Shown here: positions 45,090 to 55,766 of the stretch, piece after piece
How positions within the stretch are numbered: position 1 is the first letter of the stretch
Layout: the number at the start of each line of letters is the position of its first letter
Origin: Heliopora coerulea
Lineage: Eukaryota > Cnidaria > Anthozoa > Scleralcyonacea > Helioporidae
Length of the DNA: 64,000 nucleotides
Direction: 5' to 3'
NCBI GenBank assembly: GCA_030142905.1
Contig: JASJOG010000041.1
Location: forward strand, 57,501-121,500
Position numbers and translations under genes: made by a program
Notes under the pieces: model-generated
The model's database searches: none
Seen by the model: the letters and a program-made list of their open reading frames with translations, nothing else
What the model was told of the DNA's origin: nothing

Positions 45090-46470
45090 GGAATGTGGAA
45101 GGTGAGAGATTCTTGGAATTGGCAGAGGCAAGAAATTTGATCATTCTAAATACACAGTTTGCGAAAAGGAAGAACCATTTAGTAGCATACCGAAGTGGGC
45201 ATAACGCGACACAGATAGACTATATTTTAGTCAGGAAAGAAGATAAGAATGTTGTTGTGGACTGTAAAGTTATCCCGAATGAGTCAGTTGTGGTGCAGCA
45301 TAAAATCTGGGTAGCAGATTTGAGGTCAAGGCCAAGGAAAAGAACAAGAACCACAGAGAGAAAAAGGCGAATTAAAGTATGGGAGCTGAAGAACGCTAAG
45401 AAAATTGAGTTCAAAAATATACTGGAAAAGGTCTTGGAGGAGAAATATGGGAACGGAATGCCAGAGCCAGTAGAAGAGATATGGGAAGGTATGAAGGAAA
45501 TTTTAGTCACAACTGCAACGGAAGTATGTGGAAGAACAAGTGGAAAGCCGAGATAGGACAAGGAAACATGGTGGTGGAACCAAGAGGGCCAAACAGCTAT
45601 AAAAGAAAAGAGGTTAGCGACGAAGAGGTGGGAAGAAGATAACAACGACCAGACAAAAGAAAGATACAGACAGGCAAAGAGGGAAGCAAAGAGAACTGTT
45701 GCAGTAGCAAGAAGAGAGACACAGAGGGAATGGTATGAGATGCTAGAAATACCAGAAGGGGAAAAGGTCATCTACAGAGTTGCAAGAGCAAGAGAAAATG
45801 AGAGACAGGATGTAGATAAAATAGAAATAATTAAAGACGAAAATGGAAACATCTTAGTAGAGGAAAATAGCATTAAGAGCGGGTGGAGAGATTATTTTTC
45901 GCAACTGCTAAATACAGAAAATAAGTATGAGGAGCTGGAACGAGTTCTACCAGTAGAAAGACCGATAGTTAACATAAACAGGAGCGAAGTGGAGAAAGCT
46001 ATTAATAAAGGAAAGGCAAATAAAGCGGGAGGACCATCAGAAATAATGATAAAAGTGCTTGGTGATCTAAGCAGGGAGTGTGTACACACTCTACTGGTGA
46101 AGATCTGGGATAGTGAGAAAATGCCGGAGGATTGGAAAGAGAGTGAGATGATCACAGTGTATAAGCAGAAAGGAGATATATTAGATTGTGGGAATTATAG
46201 AGGAATCAAGTTGTTGGAACATGTATTCAAGGTATTGGAGAGAGTCGTGAAAGGAAGGTTAAGAGAATTGATAGATATCCATGAACAACAGTTTGGATTC
46301 ATGAAAGGGAAGAGTACGATGGATGCCAATTTCATTACAAGGCAAGTAAAAGAGAAGTATTTAGAAGGAAACAGGAAAGTGTATATGTGCTTTATAGATC
46401 TGGAAAAAGCTTATGATAGAGTACCGAGAGAAGTAGTGTATTGATGTTTAAGGAAGAGAGGAGTACCGCA

Positions 46471-46472
<2 letters not shown>
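45090..46472 (+). pseudogene. RTE-type LINE, left part (endonuclease C-terminus and start of RT)
   Basis: The frame begins 5-prime truncated in the AP endonuclease (AYRSGHNATQIDYILVRKED, the conserved QIDYI block). It continues after a stop at about 45556 with the linker, then an RTE reverse transcriptase: KANKAGGPSEIMIKVLGD, WKESEMITVYKQKGDILDCG, NYRGIKLLEHVFKVLER, HEQQFGFMKGKSTMDANF and CFIDLEKAYDRVPRE (motif A). It ends with LRKRGVPQ, where the antisense CR1/L2 LINE is inserted. The other half is at 50123-51129. Confidence 0.85.

Positions 46473-46510
<38 letters not shown>
46473..46510. repeat. (AAT)n microsatellite, LINE 3-prime tail
   Basis: Pure AAT repeat at the junction of the two LINEs; L2-type elements end in such short tandem repeats. 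Confidence 0.95.
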
Positions 46511-46513
<3 letters not shown>

Positions 46514-46672
46514 CTTTATTTCTATAGCGTCTATATCAATAACTGTTCTAGGCGCTTTACAATATTACAATGTGTAGTAAGATAAAAATAAATTACAGCA
46601 ATAGGAATAAAAATAATACTAATAATAATGATATCAAAAATAACAGGCAACTATCCAAGCATATAATTATAT

Positions 46673-48425
46673 CTATAATTCTAAAAATCCAACAACCAGA
46701 TATATAAGTATGAGAATTAAATAAAAATCTATTTTACAAATTAAGAAAAAGCTTGATGAAATAAATATGACTAAGTGTTTTTTGAAAAAATTCAAAGAAT
46801 CGGCACTTCTTAAAAATGCGGGTATGCTGTTCCATAATTTAGGTCCTGCAATAGAAAATCTTCGATCACCATAAGACTTTAGCTTAGATCTCGGGACTTG
46901 AAGTAACATATTTGAACAAGAACGCAAAGAATAAAGAGCTGTTACAAAAACTAAGCAAATTGGATATATAAGTTGGTGAAAGTCCATTGATAGCCTTATA
47001 TACTAACAATAAAATTTTATAAATTATACGATATTCAACAGGCAACCAATGTAAGTCTATTAAGCTGGGTGTTATATGTTCATACTTCTTGGTAAATGTT
47101 ACAATACGCGCTGCTCTATTCTGAACTAGCTGTAGGCGGTTTAAGAGAACTTTAGGTAGTCCATATAGAATCGCATTACAGTAATCCAAGTTGGTAGTCA
47201 CAAACGCATGAATAATTGCTTCAGTAGATTCACGATCCAAATATGTTCTTATCTTACTAATATTAGTTAGATGGAAATGACATGTCTTGCATATCTTTTT
47301 AATGTGATCTTCCATATCAACACTGGGATCGAGTATCACTCCAAGATTACGAACAGAAGAGGACGGTTGAATAATTTCACCCCCAACACGAACAAATTCC
47401 AATGAAGGACTAGGCCGATAACGTGAACTAAGTAGAAGCAGCTCGGTTTTTTCCTCATTTAGCTTAAGACCATTAAGAATCATCCAATTATTGATTTCCT
47501 GCACACATATTTCAATGCTAGATTTTGCTGAATAGAGAAGATCATCACTTCCTAATTTAAATGGCACATAGAGCTGAGTGTCATCAGCATAAAGATGGTA
47601 CGTAAGATTGTGTCTTTTTAAGATATCAGCCACTGGTGAAGTATACAAAACATATAATAGAGGCCCTAGGACAAACCCCTGCGGCACACCAAAATTAAGT
47701 TCACGTAAAGAAGATCTTGAACATTCAATTTGAACAAATTGTGTACGGGATGACAGATAAGATGCGAACCAATCTCGTACAGACCCTGCAATGCCATAAC
47801 GTTGAGAGAGCCTATCTAGTAGTATTTCATGGGACACAGTATCAAATGCAGCAGATAAATCTAACATGAGTAGTACAACGGCTTTATTGCCGTCAATTGC
47901 TTGCAGAATATCATCTTGTACCTTTACCATGACAGTTTCAGTGGAATGATATGCTTTATAGGCTGACTGAAAGTTCTCATGTAGATTATTGCTCATCAGA
48001 TAATTGTTTAACTGGAGAGCAACACTTTTCTCAATAATCTTCGATAGCGCTTTCAAATTCGAGATGGGTCTAAAATTCTTGAATTGTAAAAAATCCGCAT
48101 CAGGTTTCTTGAGCAGAGGTGACAATACTGCAGACTTCAAACACGTAGACATGCAGCCTTCACGAAAAGAGAGGTTGACGATGTTAGTAATAGTAGGCAG
48201 CAATAAGTCTGTACACTGCTTGATGATAGAAGATGGTAATGGATCCAAGACACAGGACTTCGAGAGCAGTGTTGCAGCCAATTCCCTGATGTCATCTAGT
48301 TTCATCTCAGTAAAAGTTGAAAATTTAGTCAAAGACGTAGTAAATACCTCATCAGTAACACATTGGGCCGAATCAATGAGAGCCTTCTTTTTAACAAAGA
48401 GATCATTTTTGTAAAGTATCAATCT
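46673..48425 (-). pseudogene. CR1/L2 LINE reverse transcriptase
   Basis: The RT reads KNFRPISNLKALSKIIEK, QSAYKAYHSTETVMVKVQDD, LLMLDLSAAFDTVSHEILLD (motif A), NFGVPQGFVLGPLLYVLYTS (motif B, with F for the usual S) and HLYADDTQLYV (catalytic YADD intact). The C-terminal region follows as NAILYGLPKVLLNRLQLVQN and DLHWLPVEYRI. A one-base shift near 46950 separates the last block (GDRRFSIAGPKLWNSIP). A shift near 48415 separates it from the endonuclease frame; both parts were probably one ORF. Confidence 0.85.
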
Positions 48426-49959
48426 TGGTAGTAAAAAAGGTAGCAAATTCATCAGCTAGCATACGATCGTTTTCGAAAGGTGGATAGTAGTTAACAGTCG
48501 GCTTTTGAAGTAGCTTTTGAACAGTTTTAAACAAAACTTTTTGATTACCAGAATTTTCTTTAATAATAGACGAATAGTACTCTGACTTGAGAGACTTGAT
48601 CAGATTGATCACAACATTACATTGGTGTACATACTGCTCGCGGTCAGCAGGGAGTCTCGATGCTCGCCATTTACGTTCAAGTTGTCTTCGTTTCTGCTTC
48701 TCAGCAGTAACTTCAGCTGTATACCAGGGCGCGGATGGACGGACAGTGACAATTCGTTCTTTCACAGGAGCGTGCTTGTCCAATAGTGATCGTAAAACTT
48801 CATCATAGTTATTCACAAGTTCATGGAGATCATCCTGATGTTGGAGTAGAACGGAACCTTCAATATCACTTCGAAAAGAAGTCCTATCAATACCACGTAG
48901 TTTTTGAGAAGAAACAACCTTTTTTGCGAATCTGGGCTTTTCCAGGTGTAGGGTTGAATGAACAGCCAAGTGATCGGAGATAACAGGATCAGATGTTTTA
49001 ACGTCATTAACAAAATGATCCATTGCATTAGATATTACTAAATCAAGAGTGTGTCCATTAGCATGTGTTTTCTCGCAGACATGCTGTACCAAATCGAAAG
49101 AGTCCAGCAAGTCCAGAAATTGTTTAGCGGTATTGTCGTTGGAATTATCAACATGGATATTAAAGTCACCAACAATTAGCAATCGCTTATGTCGCAGATC
49201 AGCAGTAATATGTACCAAAAGCTTAGAAAACTCTGCTTGTCGATAGACAAGCAGAATTCTTACACAGCGCACAATGCGTAGGTGAAAATCCATTAATTCA
49301 AAAGAGTGATATTGATCTGTGAGAGAGGTGTTTATACGAATACTGTTCTTAAATATAATTCCAACTCCACCACCAGCAGAATGAGATCTTGGTATATGTA
49401 ACACTCTATATCCTGTAGGACATAAGGTACCAATTTCAACAGAGTCATCAGTACCAGGACGAAGCCATGTCTCAGTCACCGCAAGTATATCGATATCATT
49501 GTCAACAACAAAGTCTTTCACGGCCATGACTTTATTTCTAACCGATCTAGAGTTGAGTAGACAAAAATGCAGATTTTTTGATATGGAACACAAAGGCGGC
49601 AATAAACACGGTTTTCGTGGTACAGTGATCAGATTAGCTGAATTAGCATATTTAAAACGATATGGATGGTTAAACCGCGTGCGATTCTCAAGTCTCTGAG
49701 TTATACGAGTAGGAATACGAGACGATGATGAAGAAATAGTATTTGATTGAACGGAGTCTTGTCTTTCAGCAGAAGGGCCAGGATTAAGCTCGACGTTGAA
49801 AGAGGCATCGTCATTTGGATAGTATCTAAACCCAGATTTAGTAAATTTACGACGCAACGGATCGTTGAACATCTTTTGTTTAAACGATGGTAATGCCATT
49901 GATTGCATGCAAAATCCAGAAGACCATGTCGTAAGAGCCATGTCAATACCAAAAAACAT
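48403..49959 (-). CDS. CR1/L2 LINE endonuclease half of ORF2
   Basis: A 518-codon open frame. After a Ser-rich N-terminal region (FNVELNPGPSAERQDSVQS, the common LNPGP block), the APE endonuclease motifs are LLNSRSVRNKVMAVKDFV, DILAVTETWLRPGTDDS (catalytic Glu), RLLIVGDFNIHVDN (catalytic Asp/Asn), HTLDLVISNA and DPVISDHLAVH (SDH). The linker to the RT follows. It is complete to the frameshift at a run of five A at about 48415. There is no separate ORF1 upstream; the 5-prime UTR runs to about 50122. Confidence 0.85.
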   Translation of the reverse strand: MFFGIDMALTTWSSGFCMQSMALPSFKQKMFNDPLRRKFTKSGFRYYPNDDASFNVELNPGPSAERQDSVQSNTISSSSSRIPTRITQRLENRTRFNHPYRFKYANSANLITVPRKPCLLPPLCSISKNLHFCLLNSRSVRNKVMAVKDFVVDNDIDILAVTETWLRPGTDDSVEIGTLCPTGYRVLHIPRSHSAGGGVGIIFKNSIRINTSLTDQYHSFELMDFHLRIVRCVRILLVYRQAEFSKLLVHITADLRHKRLLIVGDFNIHVDNSNDNTAKQFLDLLDSFDLVQHVCEKTHANGHTLDLVISNAMDHFVNDVKTSDPVISDHLAVHSTLHLEKPRFAKKVVSSQKLRGIDRTSFRSDIEGSVLLQHQDDLHELVNNYDEVLRSLLDKHAPVKERIVTVRPSAPWYTAEVTAEKQKRRQLERKWRASRLPADREQYVHQCNVVINLIKSLKSEYYSSIIKENSGNQKVLFKTVQKLLQKPTVNYYPPFENDRMLADEFATFFTTKIDTLQK

Positions 49960-50122
49960 CTCTTCCTTAAATAAAAATGAACTCCATTGCCGAGAAACCA
50001 GCTAAAAAGCAGGAGAAAGTTGATATTTGCAGTCATATCCCGAAATATCACTCGAGCGGTTAAGAATAATGGCACAAAAACCAAAAAACACTGCAGCAAA
50101 CCACATGCAACCAGCCATGTCG

Positions 50123-51129
50123 AGCTCTTGGAGACAAGTTAGTAAGAATATTGAAGATGATGTACGAAGGAGCAAAAACCACTGTGCGGACGAAGTAGGG
50201 GAGGACGGAGGCTTTCCCTGTGGATGTGGTCTCCACCAGGGATCCGCACTTAGTACGTTCTTGTTCCTAGTAGTCGTTGATACACTAACATCAGATTTAA
50301 GGAACAATGAAGATCTCTGGGAATTGTTGTTTGCCGACAACTTGGTTATTATTTCAGACACAGAAGAAGAGCTACAAGAAAGGTTCCTGACATGGAAAAG
50401 AAGTTTAGAAAGAGGAGGATTGAAAGTGAACCTAGGGAAGACAAAAACGATGTTAAGCTGCAGAGGAGGTTATGAAGAAGTAAACATACAACAAGAAGAT
50501 GGTACGAAGCTTAAACAGAATAATGAGTTTAAATACTTGGGATCAGTAATAGCTGAAGGAGGCACTGAGAAGGCGGTTAGACACAGAGTGAAGGAAGCTT
50601 GGAGAAAATGCAGAGAAGTGAGTGGGGTTGTATTGGACAAGAGAATGCCTTTGAAACTAAAGAAGAAGGTATATAAGTCGGTGGTCAGACCAGTACTTTT
50701 GTATGGAGCAGAAATTTGGGGCTTAAGGAAGAAAGAGGAAGGGGTATTGGACAGAACAGAACTGAGGATGGTGAGATGGATTGCTGGAATATCATTGATG
50801 GAAAGGAGAAAAAGCCAAGATATAAGAAGGATGTGTGGTATTTGTAATATTAAGAAGAAGGCAAGAGAAGTTCGACTAAGATACTTCGGACATGTGACAA
50901 GAAGGGAGGAGAATGAGCAAACAAAGAGAGCGAAAGATATGCCAGTCAGAGGAAGGAGAAGTGTGGGACGACAAAGGATTAGATGGATGGACGTAGTGAG
51001 AAGAGATTTGGGGTATCTAGGACTTAGAGAAGTGGATGTGCTAAACAGAAATAAATGAAGAAGGAAGACTCGAGCCGCCGACCCTGCTATACAGTGGGAT
51101 TAATAAAGGTCGAAGGAAGAAGAAGAAGT
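50123..51129 (+). pseudogene. RTE-type LINE, right part (RT palm to C-terminus)
   Basis: The interrupted RT resumes with KLVRILKMMYEGAKTTVRTK, passes a stop and shift near 50200, then reads GLHQGSALSTFLFLVVVD (motif B), LWELLFADNLVIIS (catalytic FADD altered to FADN) and RGGLKVNLGKTKTMLSCRG. The conserved C-terminal blocks follow: FKYLGSVIAEGG, RPVLLYGAEIWGLRKK, RMVRWIAGISL and GRQRIRWMDVVRRDL. After the stop a short 3-prime UTR ends in a GAAGAAGAAG repeat. The D-to-N change in the catalytic box and the nested LINE make it inactive. Confidence 0.85.
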
Positions 51130-51474
51130 TTAAACATCTTGTTATTCAGGCCAAGATTGTATACTGCGCTTGATGCATGTATTGAAGACTCTGACGCACT
51201 TTAGTCCGTCTGTCAGGAAAGTGTTGTGATGTTACAACTGTTAACAAAAAGCCAAATCAAAAATTGACTGCGGTTCCTCCGCTGATTCCCTTACTTCAGC
51301 CTGTCGCAAATTTCCTTCCCACTTCACCGAGATCCCATCCATGCACGGTGGGATCTCACCTAACCGGACTGGTTTGTTTCCATATGAACACGAAAGGATT
51401 GTTAATATAAAATAATAAGGACACACTAATCTCACTCAGATGAGTTTCCTGGCTAGCCGGGCTCATATGAAGAG
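51130..51474. other. No gene; hairpin-containing repeat at 51260-51460
   Basis: GAGATCCCA and TGGGATCTC form a stem near 51329-51357, and blocks such as GGCTAGCCGGGCTCATATGA resemble ends of a short inverted-repeat element. The class is unknown. Confidence 0.4.
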
Positions 51475-52404
51475 GTCCTAAGATCATGGTCCAAGCATAA
51501 GCCAAGATTCGAACAAAAGACGAAACAAAGAAAAATTCTCGTTGATTTGTTATCTCAAATCCAAGAGGAAATATCATGCTTTGTTTTCGTAAGCCTGGTT
51601 TCCATATAGTTCTAATTGTTGTAATTCAGTCTGCGATGATCGCCGATCAAGTTTTACGACAATTACTACTTAATGGAAACGCGAGTCGTAAATGTTGTAA
51701 TTCTATCGGCGATCCATCGGCGATTGTTGTAGAAGTTGAATCAGATTCAACTTCTTCAACAATTACGACAATCACCGACAAATCAACATTTAACGAAAAC
51801 GGTAGTCGCCGACTATCTCGAACAGAAAATTGCCTATAAGACCACAGTCACAGGATAATATTTTGTATATTTATGTAACAATGAGTCAAACGCAGAGTTT
51901 AACTTTAACTGACGAGCGGTTCATGAATGTTGCTCGAGTGTACTCAGTAACCTTCCAAAGATTGTCGGTTGTGTTTTGCAAAAAAAGCATTGAATCAATT
52001 TGTTTCCTCTTCCTTGATCTTTTGTAAATCCTTGCTAAAGCAAGTAGTAACACCTTTTTGTATTGTATCTGTAACCTTCAAATTAACTGTGCCATCTACG
52101 TTCAGCGTTTTAATGTGAGGAATATTTTATGATAACGTGTTCAAAGCCAAATTGTGGCTCTTGCCCAAGTCTAAATACTTCCAAACCACCCGCTAGCGCA
52201 ATTTAAACATAAATCGGCGATCACTAAACGGAGACGTCCTGGGTACTAGATGGAAATCGATGCCTTAATTACAATAATTACAACTATATGGAAACACAAT
52301 TATTGTAGTGGTATCGCCGACTAAACTACAACAATTACAACTATATAGAAACCAGGCTGTATTGATCTTGTCCTTATGCTTATGCTGCTCGTGTGAACCA
52401 GGCT
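51475..52404. mobile_element. Harbinger-type MITE of family M1, interrupted by family M2
   Basis: Left part 51475-51591 and right part 52359-52404 together equal the MITE at 42753-43003 in reverse orientation (GAACAAAAGACGAAACAAAG, TTGTTTTCGTA, then GTATTGATCTTGTCCTTATG and GTGTGAACCAGGCT). The original left terminus is missing or altered. Confidence 0.7.
51592..52358. mobile_element. MITE of family M2 nested in M1
   Basis: Ends AGCCTGGTTTCCATATAGTT and AGCCTGGTTTCTATATAGTT (reverse complement of the right side) over about 33 bp, both followed by a block with TAATTGTTGTA, flanked by GTA at 51589-51591 and 52359-52361. Removing it and one GTA recreates the M1 sequence found at 42753-43003. 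The short 3-bp duplication and the outer GCCTGGTT ends relate M2 to M1. Confidence 0.8.
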
Positions 52405-53569
52405 TTAACCATCTAGTTTAATAGTCATCATGGGGAGATGTACCCATCTTTTAAATTTTTTGTACTCGAGGTTACAATGCATACAAAAGTTCTCTATAAC
52501 GTACAACATTCAAAAATCTTTTGTGGTAAAATTTTATCCATTTTAAACCTGATTTCTACCATAGGGAATTTTCCACGAGGTCAAGTTTGTAAGATACTTG
52601 CTGCCCAAGGTTCTATGCATTAGGATCAAGTGGTTAAATTAATTAGCCTAAAGTCCTATGAATTTTGATGCCGAGTCTTGCCAGTCTTTCCACATGACAG
52701 TGAGCATAGGACAAAAGTTTTGAAGTATGTCGACGACAGTTTTCCATTTTCACCTCTGTAGTTGAGTAGACCACTCTTGGTTTAGGGAGTGACGTTCTAA
52801 CAAAGTAACGTGTTAGGGTATCGAGCTTCTGGTTTTCCCAAACTCTCTAAGAGCCACAGATTCAACGTTACATTTATATACGGAGGTGCTTCGACGATAT
52901 GTTGGCCAGGGGCTGACAACACTTAACCACCAAGGTATATAACAAGCTTAATTATCAACCTTGATAAAATTTATTCATCATCTTTCTCTAAACGTCTTTT
53001 CACAGCCTTTAGATTTTGTTCTTGTTGGATTTGAGTATCCTGTGTTCACATACGAGTTTATTTGACAATTCAATGGTAGTCACGATAAATCTTTAAATTT
53101 ATGTTTAACGTGTTATTTTAACACAATAATATTGCAAATTTAATTCTTCGATATAAATACGTAACGATTTCAAGGTACTTGGCCCGCTAACCCAAAAAAA
53201 CACAACCATTATCAAGTAAATGTCATGATCTAAGGGCCTAATTATATGAGGCCGGTACGAAAAATCAGACCGACTTGACTTGAGATCGCACGTAGTTCCG
53301 ACGTGTCTCACTCATTCAATTTTACAAATGTAATTATGCAAAGAGATAATGAGGTTTTTCTGCCTTCGACCAATTATCAGTAGAAAAGTGTTTTTATTAT
53401 AGTGGTAGAATGTTAATTGAACAACGTTTTAGCTTTGGGATGATATTTAACTTGCAGAGTCATGGATCATTAACTGCAAATAAGAACCAATATATTCAGG
53501 TGAAGTTGCTCATGTTAAATCCAACGAGTTTTTGCCAAATGTTAATAAATCTTTGTTCTTTTGAAAAAG
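52405..53569. other. Intronic sequence, no gene recognised
   Basis: AT-rich sequence up to the last exon of the transporter. A weak polypyrimidine stretch (CTTTGTTCTTTTG) precedes the GAAAAAG acceptor. Confidence 0.5.
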
Positions 53570-53787
53570 GAATGGTGAGTTTGATGGCCCATGGAGTTGG
53601 AAAAGAAATTGGAACAGCAATTACTGGATGGCTTTTCACATCAAAAGGAACCACGATAACTTTATGCTATCTTTCTATCACGACAGTAGTGTTTTTGGTG
53701 ATATGGACAGTTTACATCTTCGCCGCCAAGGACCTTGACGGTTACATGCAACTATCAACAAATGACCCTGATGACGAGAAAGAGTAG
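53570..53787 (+). CDS. MFSD6-like transporter, last coding exon
   Basis: 72 codons plus the two bases that complete the Gly codon split by the intron. It begins GMVSLMAHGVGKEIGTAITG, matching the conserved QGxxxGxxxGxG block of MFSD6 proteins, and then gives TM11-12 (LSITTVVFLVIWTVYIFAA) and a short cytosolic tail ending DPDDEKE. Joined to exon 1 the protein has 501 residues, normal for an MFS transporter of this group. Confidence 0.8.
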
Positions 53788-53850
53788 TTTATTCCTATAC
53801 ACATTAAAGAAATTAAGAAATCAAAAGTGGAGGGAGGGAAAGAGGGGAGG

Positions 53851-53904
53851 AAAGATGGAGGGAAAGATGGAGGGAAAGATGGAGGGAAAGATGGAGGGAA
53901 AGGA
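53851..53904. repeat. GATGGAGGGAAA minisatellite in the 3-prime UTR
   Basis: Four to five tandem copies of the 12-bp purine unit start about 60 bp after the transporter stop codon. Confidence 0.9.
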
Positions 53905-55136
53905 GGAGGATGAAAGAAACAACAGGTGGCCAAGCTAGGCATAGCAATTGGTCATGCTATGGAAATTTAATATTACTAAGACATAGCAACAAGTGATACG
54001 ATGCAAGTTTAAAGTGATCTACGATATTCGGGTATCAAGCCATATACATCCACCAATGAAATAGTTACTATATAAAAATGCACGAATTAGTGGTCAAGGT
54101 AGTGGTTATGCTAAGCATAACTAGAAACTATAACAAAAAATTGTTAATGGATATGTTTTAGTTGATATCTAAATATCGTACATAATTTTATATGTGCATA
54201 ACAAGATCCCGTTGCTATGTATAGATAATCTTAAACTTACATAACATGACCAGTTGCTATGCTTAGCTTCCCCTCTGGAAACGACATAAACAGGCAGAAT
54301 GAGAGTGAGAGTGAGAGTTAGAGAGTTAAGAAATGTAGGTTGGACAGGCTTGAAGTTGAAAAAGAGGAAAGAAGTCAATAAGCAAGCGTTAAAGGAAGCA
54401 AGAACAGACAGAAGTGGAGGAAGGAAGGATGAACAAAAATGCGGAATAAAGACAGTGAGGTATACCTGAGACAGACAGACAAACAGACAGTGACAAAGGT
54501 AGCCAGGTAGGTTACTAGATTTACATTCGACTAAATGTTTAAAGCTGAAAATCAGTTTTCTATGGTTTACCTTTGAGAACAAGATTCAACAACGGCATCC
54601 TCTGCACGTACGTTCAAAGTTTCATGTCATACTTTTTAAACTTGAAAGTTCAACAAATGAGTTCAAAGAAATGAGTTATCTAACAGTTGGATTGATTGCT
54701 GCATACAGTCAATAAAGTGCATTTTAAATATCTTGTTGTTCATTTATGATCATTAATTAGTTTTGGACAACACTCGCATGGAATTGTTGGACAGAAAGTA
54801 CAAGTTGTAGGATAAGAGTGAACTCTTATTTAACGGATTTTCAAATGCACGGCACTTGTTTCCAAAAACTGAAAAAATTAACAGTTCTCATCAAAGAAAA
54901 AAGTCAAAAGTATATCGAAATGGCAAGAAAGAGAAAAATTTCCAGCCAAAGATGCAAATCAGGCAATGAAATATGAGTCGTTACAGCATTTTGATAATCA
55001 CGTCATCCGGCATGTAAAGGAACTGGGTGAGCCCAACTGAAATGAACCCTGTTGGGCCGATCTCTAAAAAAGACTGAATTAAGCTTGCAATCCGTTGTTT
55101 GGATGATCGTACTGGGACCATAGAGATCATACCGTA
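53905..55136. other. No gene; probable 3-prime UTR and intergenic sequence
   Basis: A canonical AATAAAG lies at about 54713 and could serve the transporter transcript. Short GAGAGTGA and ACAGACAGACAA repeats occur at 54300-54490. No coding region is recognised. Confidence 0.4.
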
Positions 55137-55344
55137 TACCTCCGAATATAAGCCCTGGGTTTATATTCGTTCGTAAGCGCTTTTTTGTGGGCTTATACTG
55201 GGGGGGAGGGGCCTTACATACGGACGATATTTTGCGTTAGTGATAACATGTATTCTAACATAAGCTGCAGCATTGTGATAAACTTGACACAATGGCTTTG
55301 ATGTGCGTCGCAAAAGTAATGTCCTGAGTATACGGGAATCATGT

Positions 55345-55545
55345 TTACAACCATCGCTACGCAGTTGGCAAAAAGCTGGTGTGTGAGATTGAACTAACGA
55401 ACATTCACAGCAACAATGCCATTCCGATAAAGAAAAATGAGAAGGTCGTTGGACATGTTCCAAAGGCATTAGAGGAAAAGTTACACCCCTTAATGAAAAC
55501 TGGAATGTCTACAGAATTACCTCCGTTATGCCTGGTCAAGAAAGA
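55345..55545 (+). pseudogene. HIRAN-like domain fragment
   Basis: The frame reads NHRYAVGKKLVCEIELTNIH, then SNNAIPIKKNEKVVGHVPKA and LEEKLHPLMKTG. The arrangement NxxD/A-A-[IV]-x-[IV]-x-K-x-x-x-x-VGHVP is that of HIRAN-type domains found in cnidarian proteins with nuclease or transposase partners. It is cut off at about 55545 where the Penelope arm begins. The assignment rests on the VGHVP block and its context. Confidence 0.35.
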
Positions 55546-55559
55546 AAAGCACCGAAAGA

Positions 55560-55730
55560 AACATGAAAGGAATAGAACTTCCATGTACACGAGTGATTGT
55601 CCAGGCGGAAATCGTAACTTTAATATAAATAACAATGCCCAGTAGATTGTGCGAAGTATTGCCATATGTAAACATTAACAATTGCTTAAACAAAGAAGGC
55701 TAGAAGAGTTTAAAGCATATTTATTGACTA
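55560..55730. repeat. Left arm of an inverted repeat (Penelope terminal part)
   Basis: The sequence from the AATAAATATGCTTTAAACTC block to the GAAAAGCACCGAAAGAAACA block is the exact or nearly exact reverse complement of 57702-57895. The ORF-start peptide MAILRTIYWALLFILK is encoded in both. Confidence 0.9.
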
Positions 55731-55766
55731 ACGTTTCGTCGCTACAAGCAACATCTTCAGAGTGGA
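55725..55766 (-). ncRNA. Hammerhead ribozyme-like motif, Penelope type, copy 6
   Basis: On the minus strand ACT-CTGAAGA, stem II GTTGC..GCGAC with loop TTGTA, GAAACGTT and AGT. The core fits CUGANGA..GAAAC; stem I is ACT with AGT. The start codon of MAILRTIYWALLFILK follows downstream. Confidence 0.75.

Larger units (their letters stand above)
46473..50122 (-). mobile_element. CR1/L2-type LINE, near full length, inserted in the RTE LINE
   Basis: An antisense LINE of about 3.65 kb. Its 3-prime end is an (AAT)n run on the plus strand (46473-46510) preceded by the conserved TCTATAGCG..GGCGCTTTAC block. Its coding part spans 49959-46673 with APE endonuclease and RT. It interrupts the RTE reverse transcriptase exactly between the VPQ and KLVRILKMMYEG blocks, which proves insertion order. 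Confidence 0.85.
36765..53569 (+). other. 16.8-kb intron of the MFSD6-like gene, packed with transposons
   Basis: Bounded by CAAG|GTAAAG and GAAAAAG|GAATGG. It contains, in order, an inverted Penelope pair with a nested hAT, a Harbinger-type MITE, an RTE LINE with a nested CR1/L2 LINE, and nested MITEs. No alternative coding exon of the transporter is recognised inside. Confidence 0.75.

Noticed and set aside
45220..45771. 183-codon minus-strand frame opposite the RTE LINE
   Set aside because: Leu/Ser/Phe-rich shadow of a Lys/Glu-rich coding strand.
48004..48414. Plus-strand open frame opposite the LINE reverse transcriptase
   Set aside because: Shadow of the antisense CR1/L2 coding sequence; no own motif.
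53735..53938. Frame with Gly/Lys/Met-Glu repeats after the transporter
   Set aside because: Translation of the 12-bp minisatellite in the 3-prime UTR.
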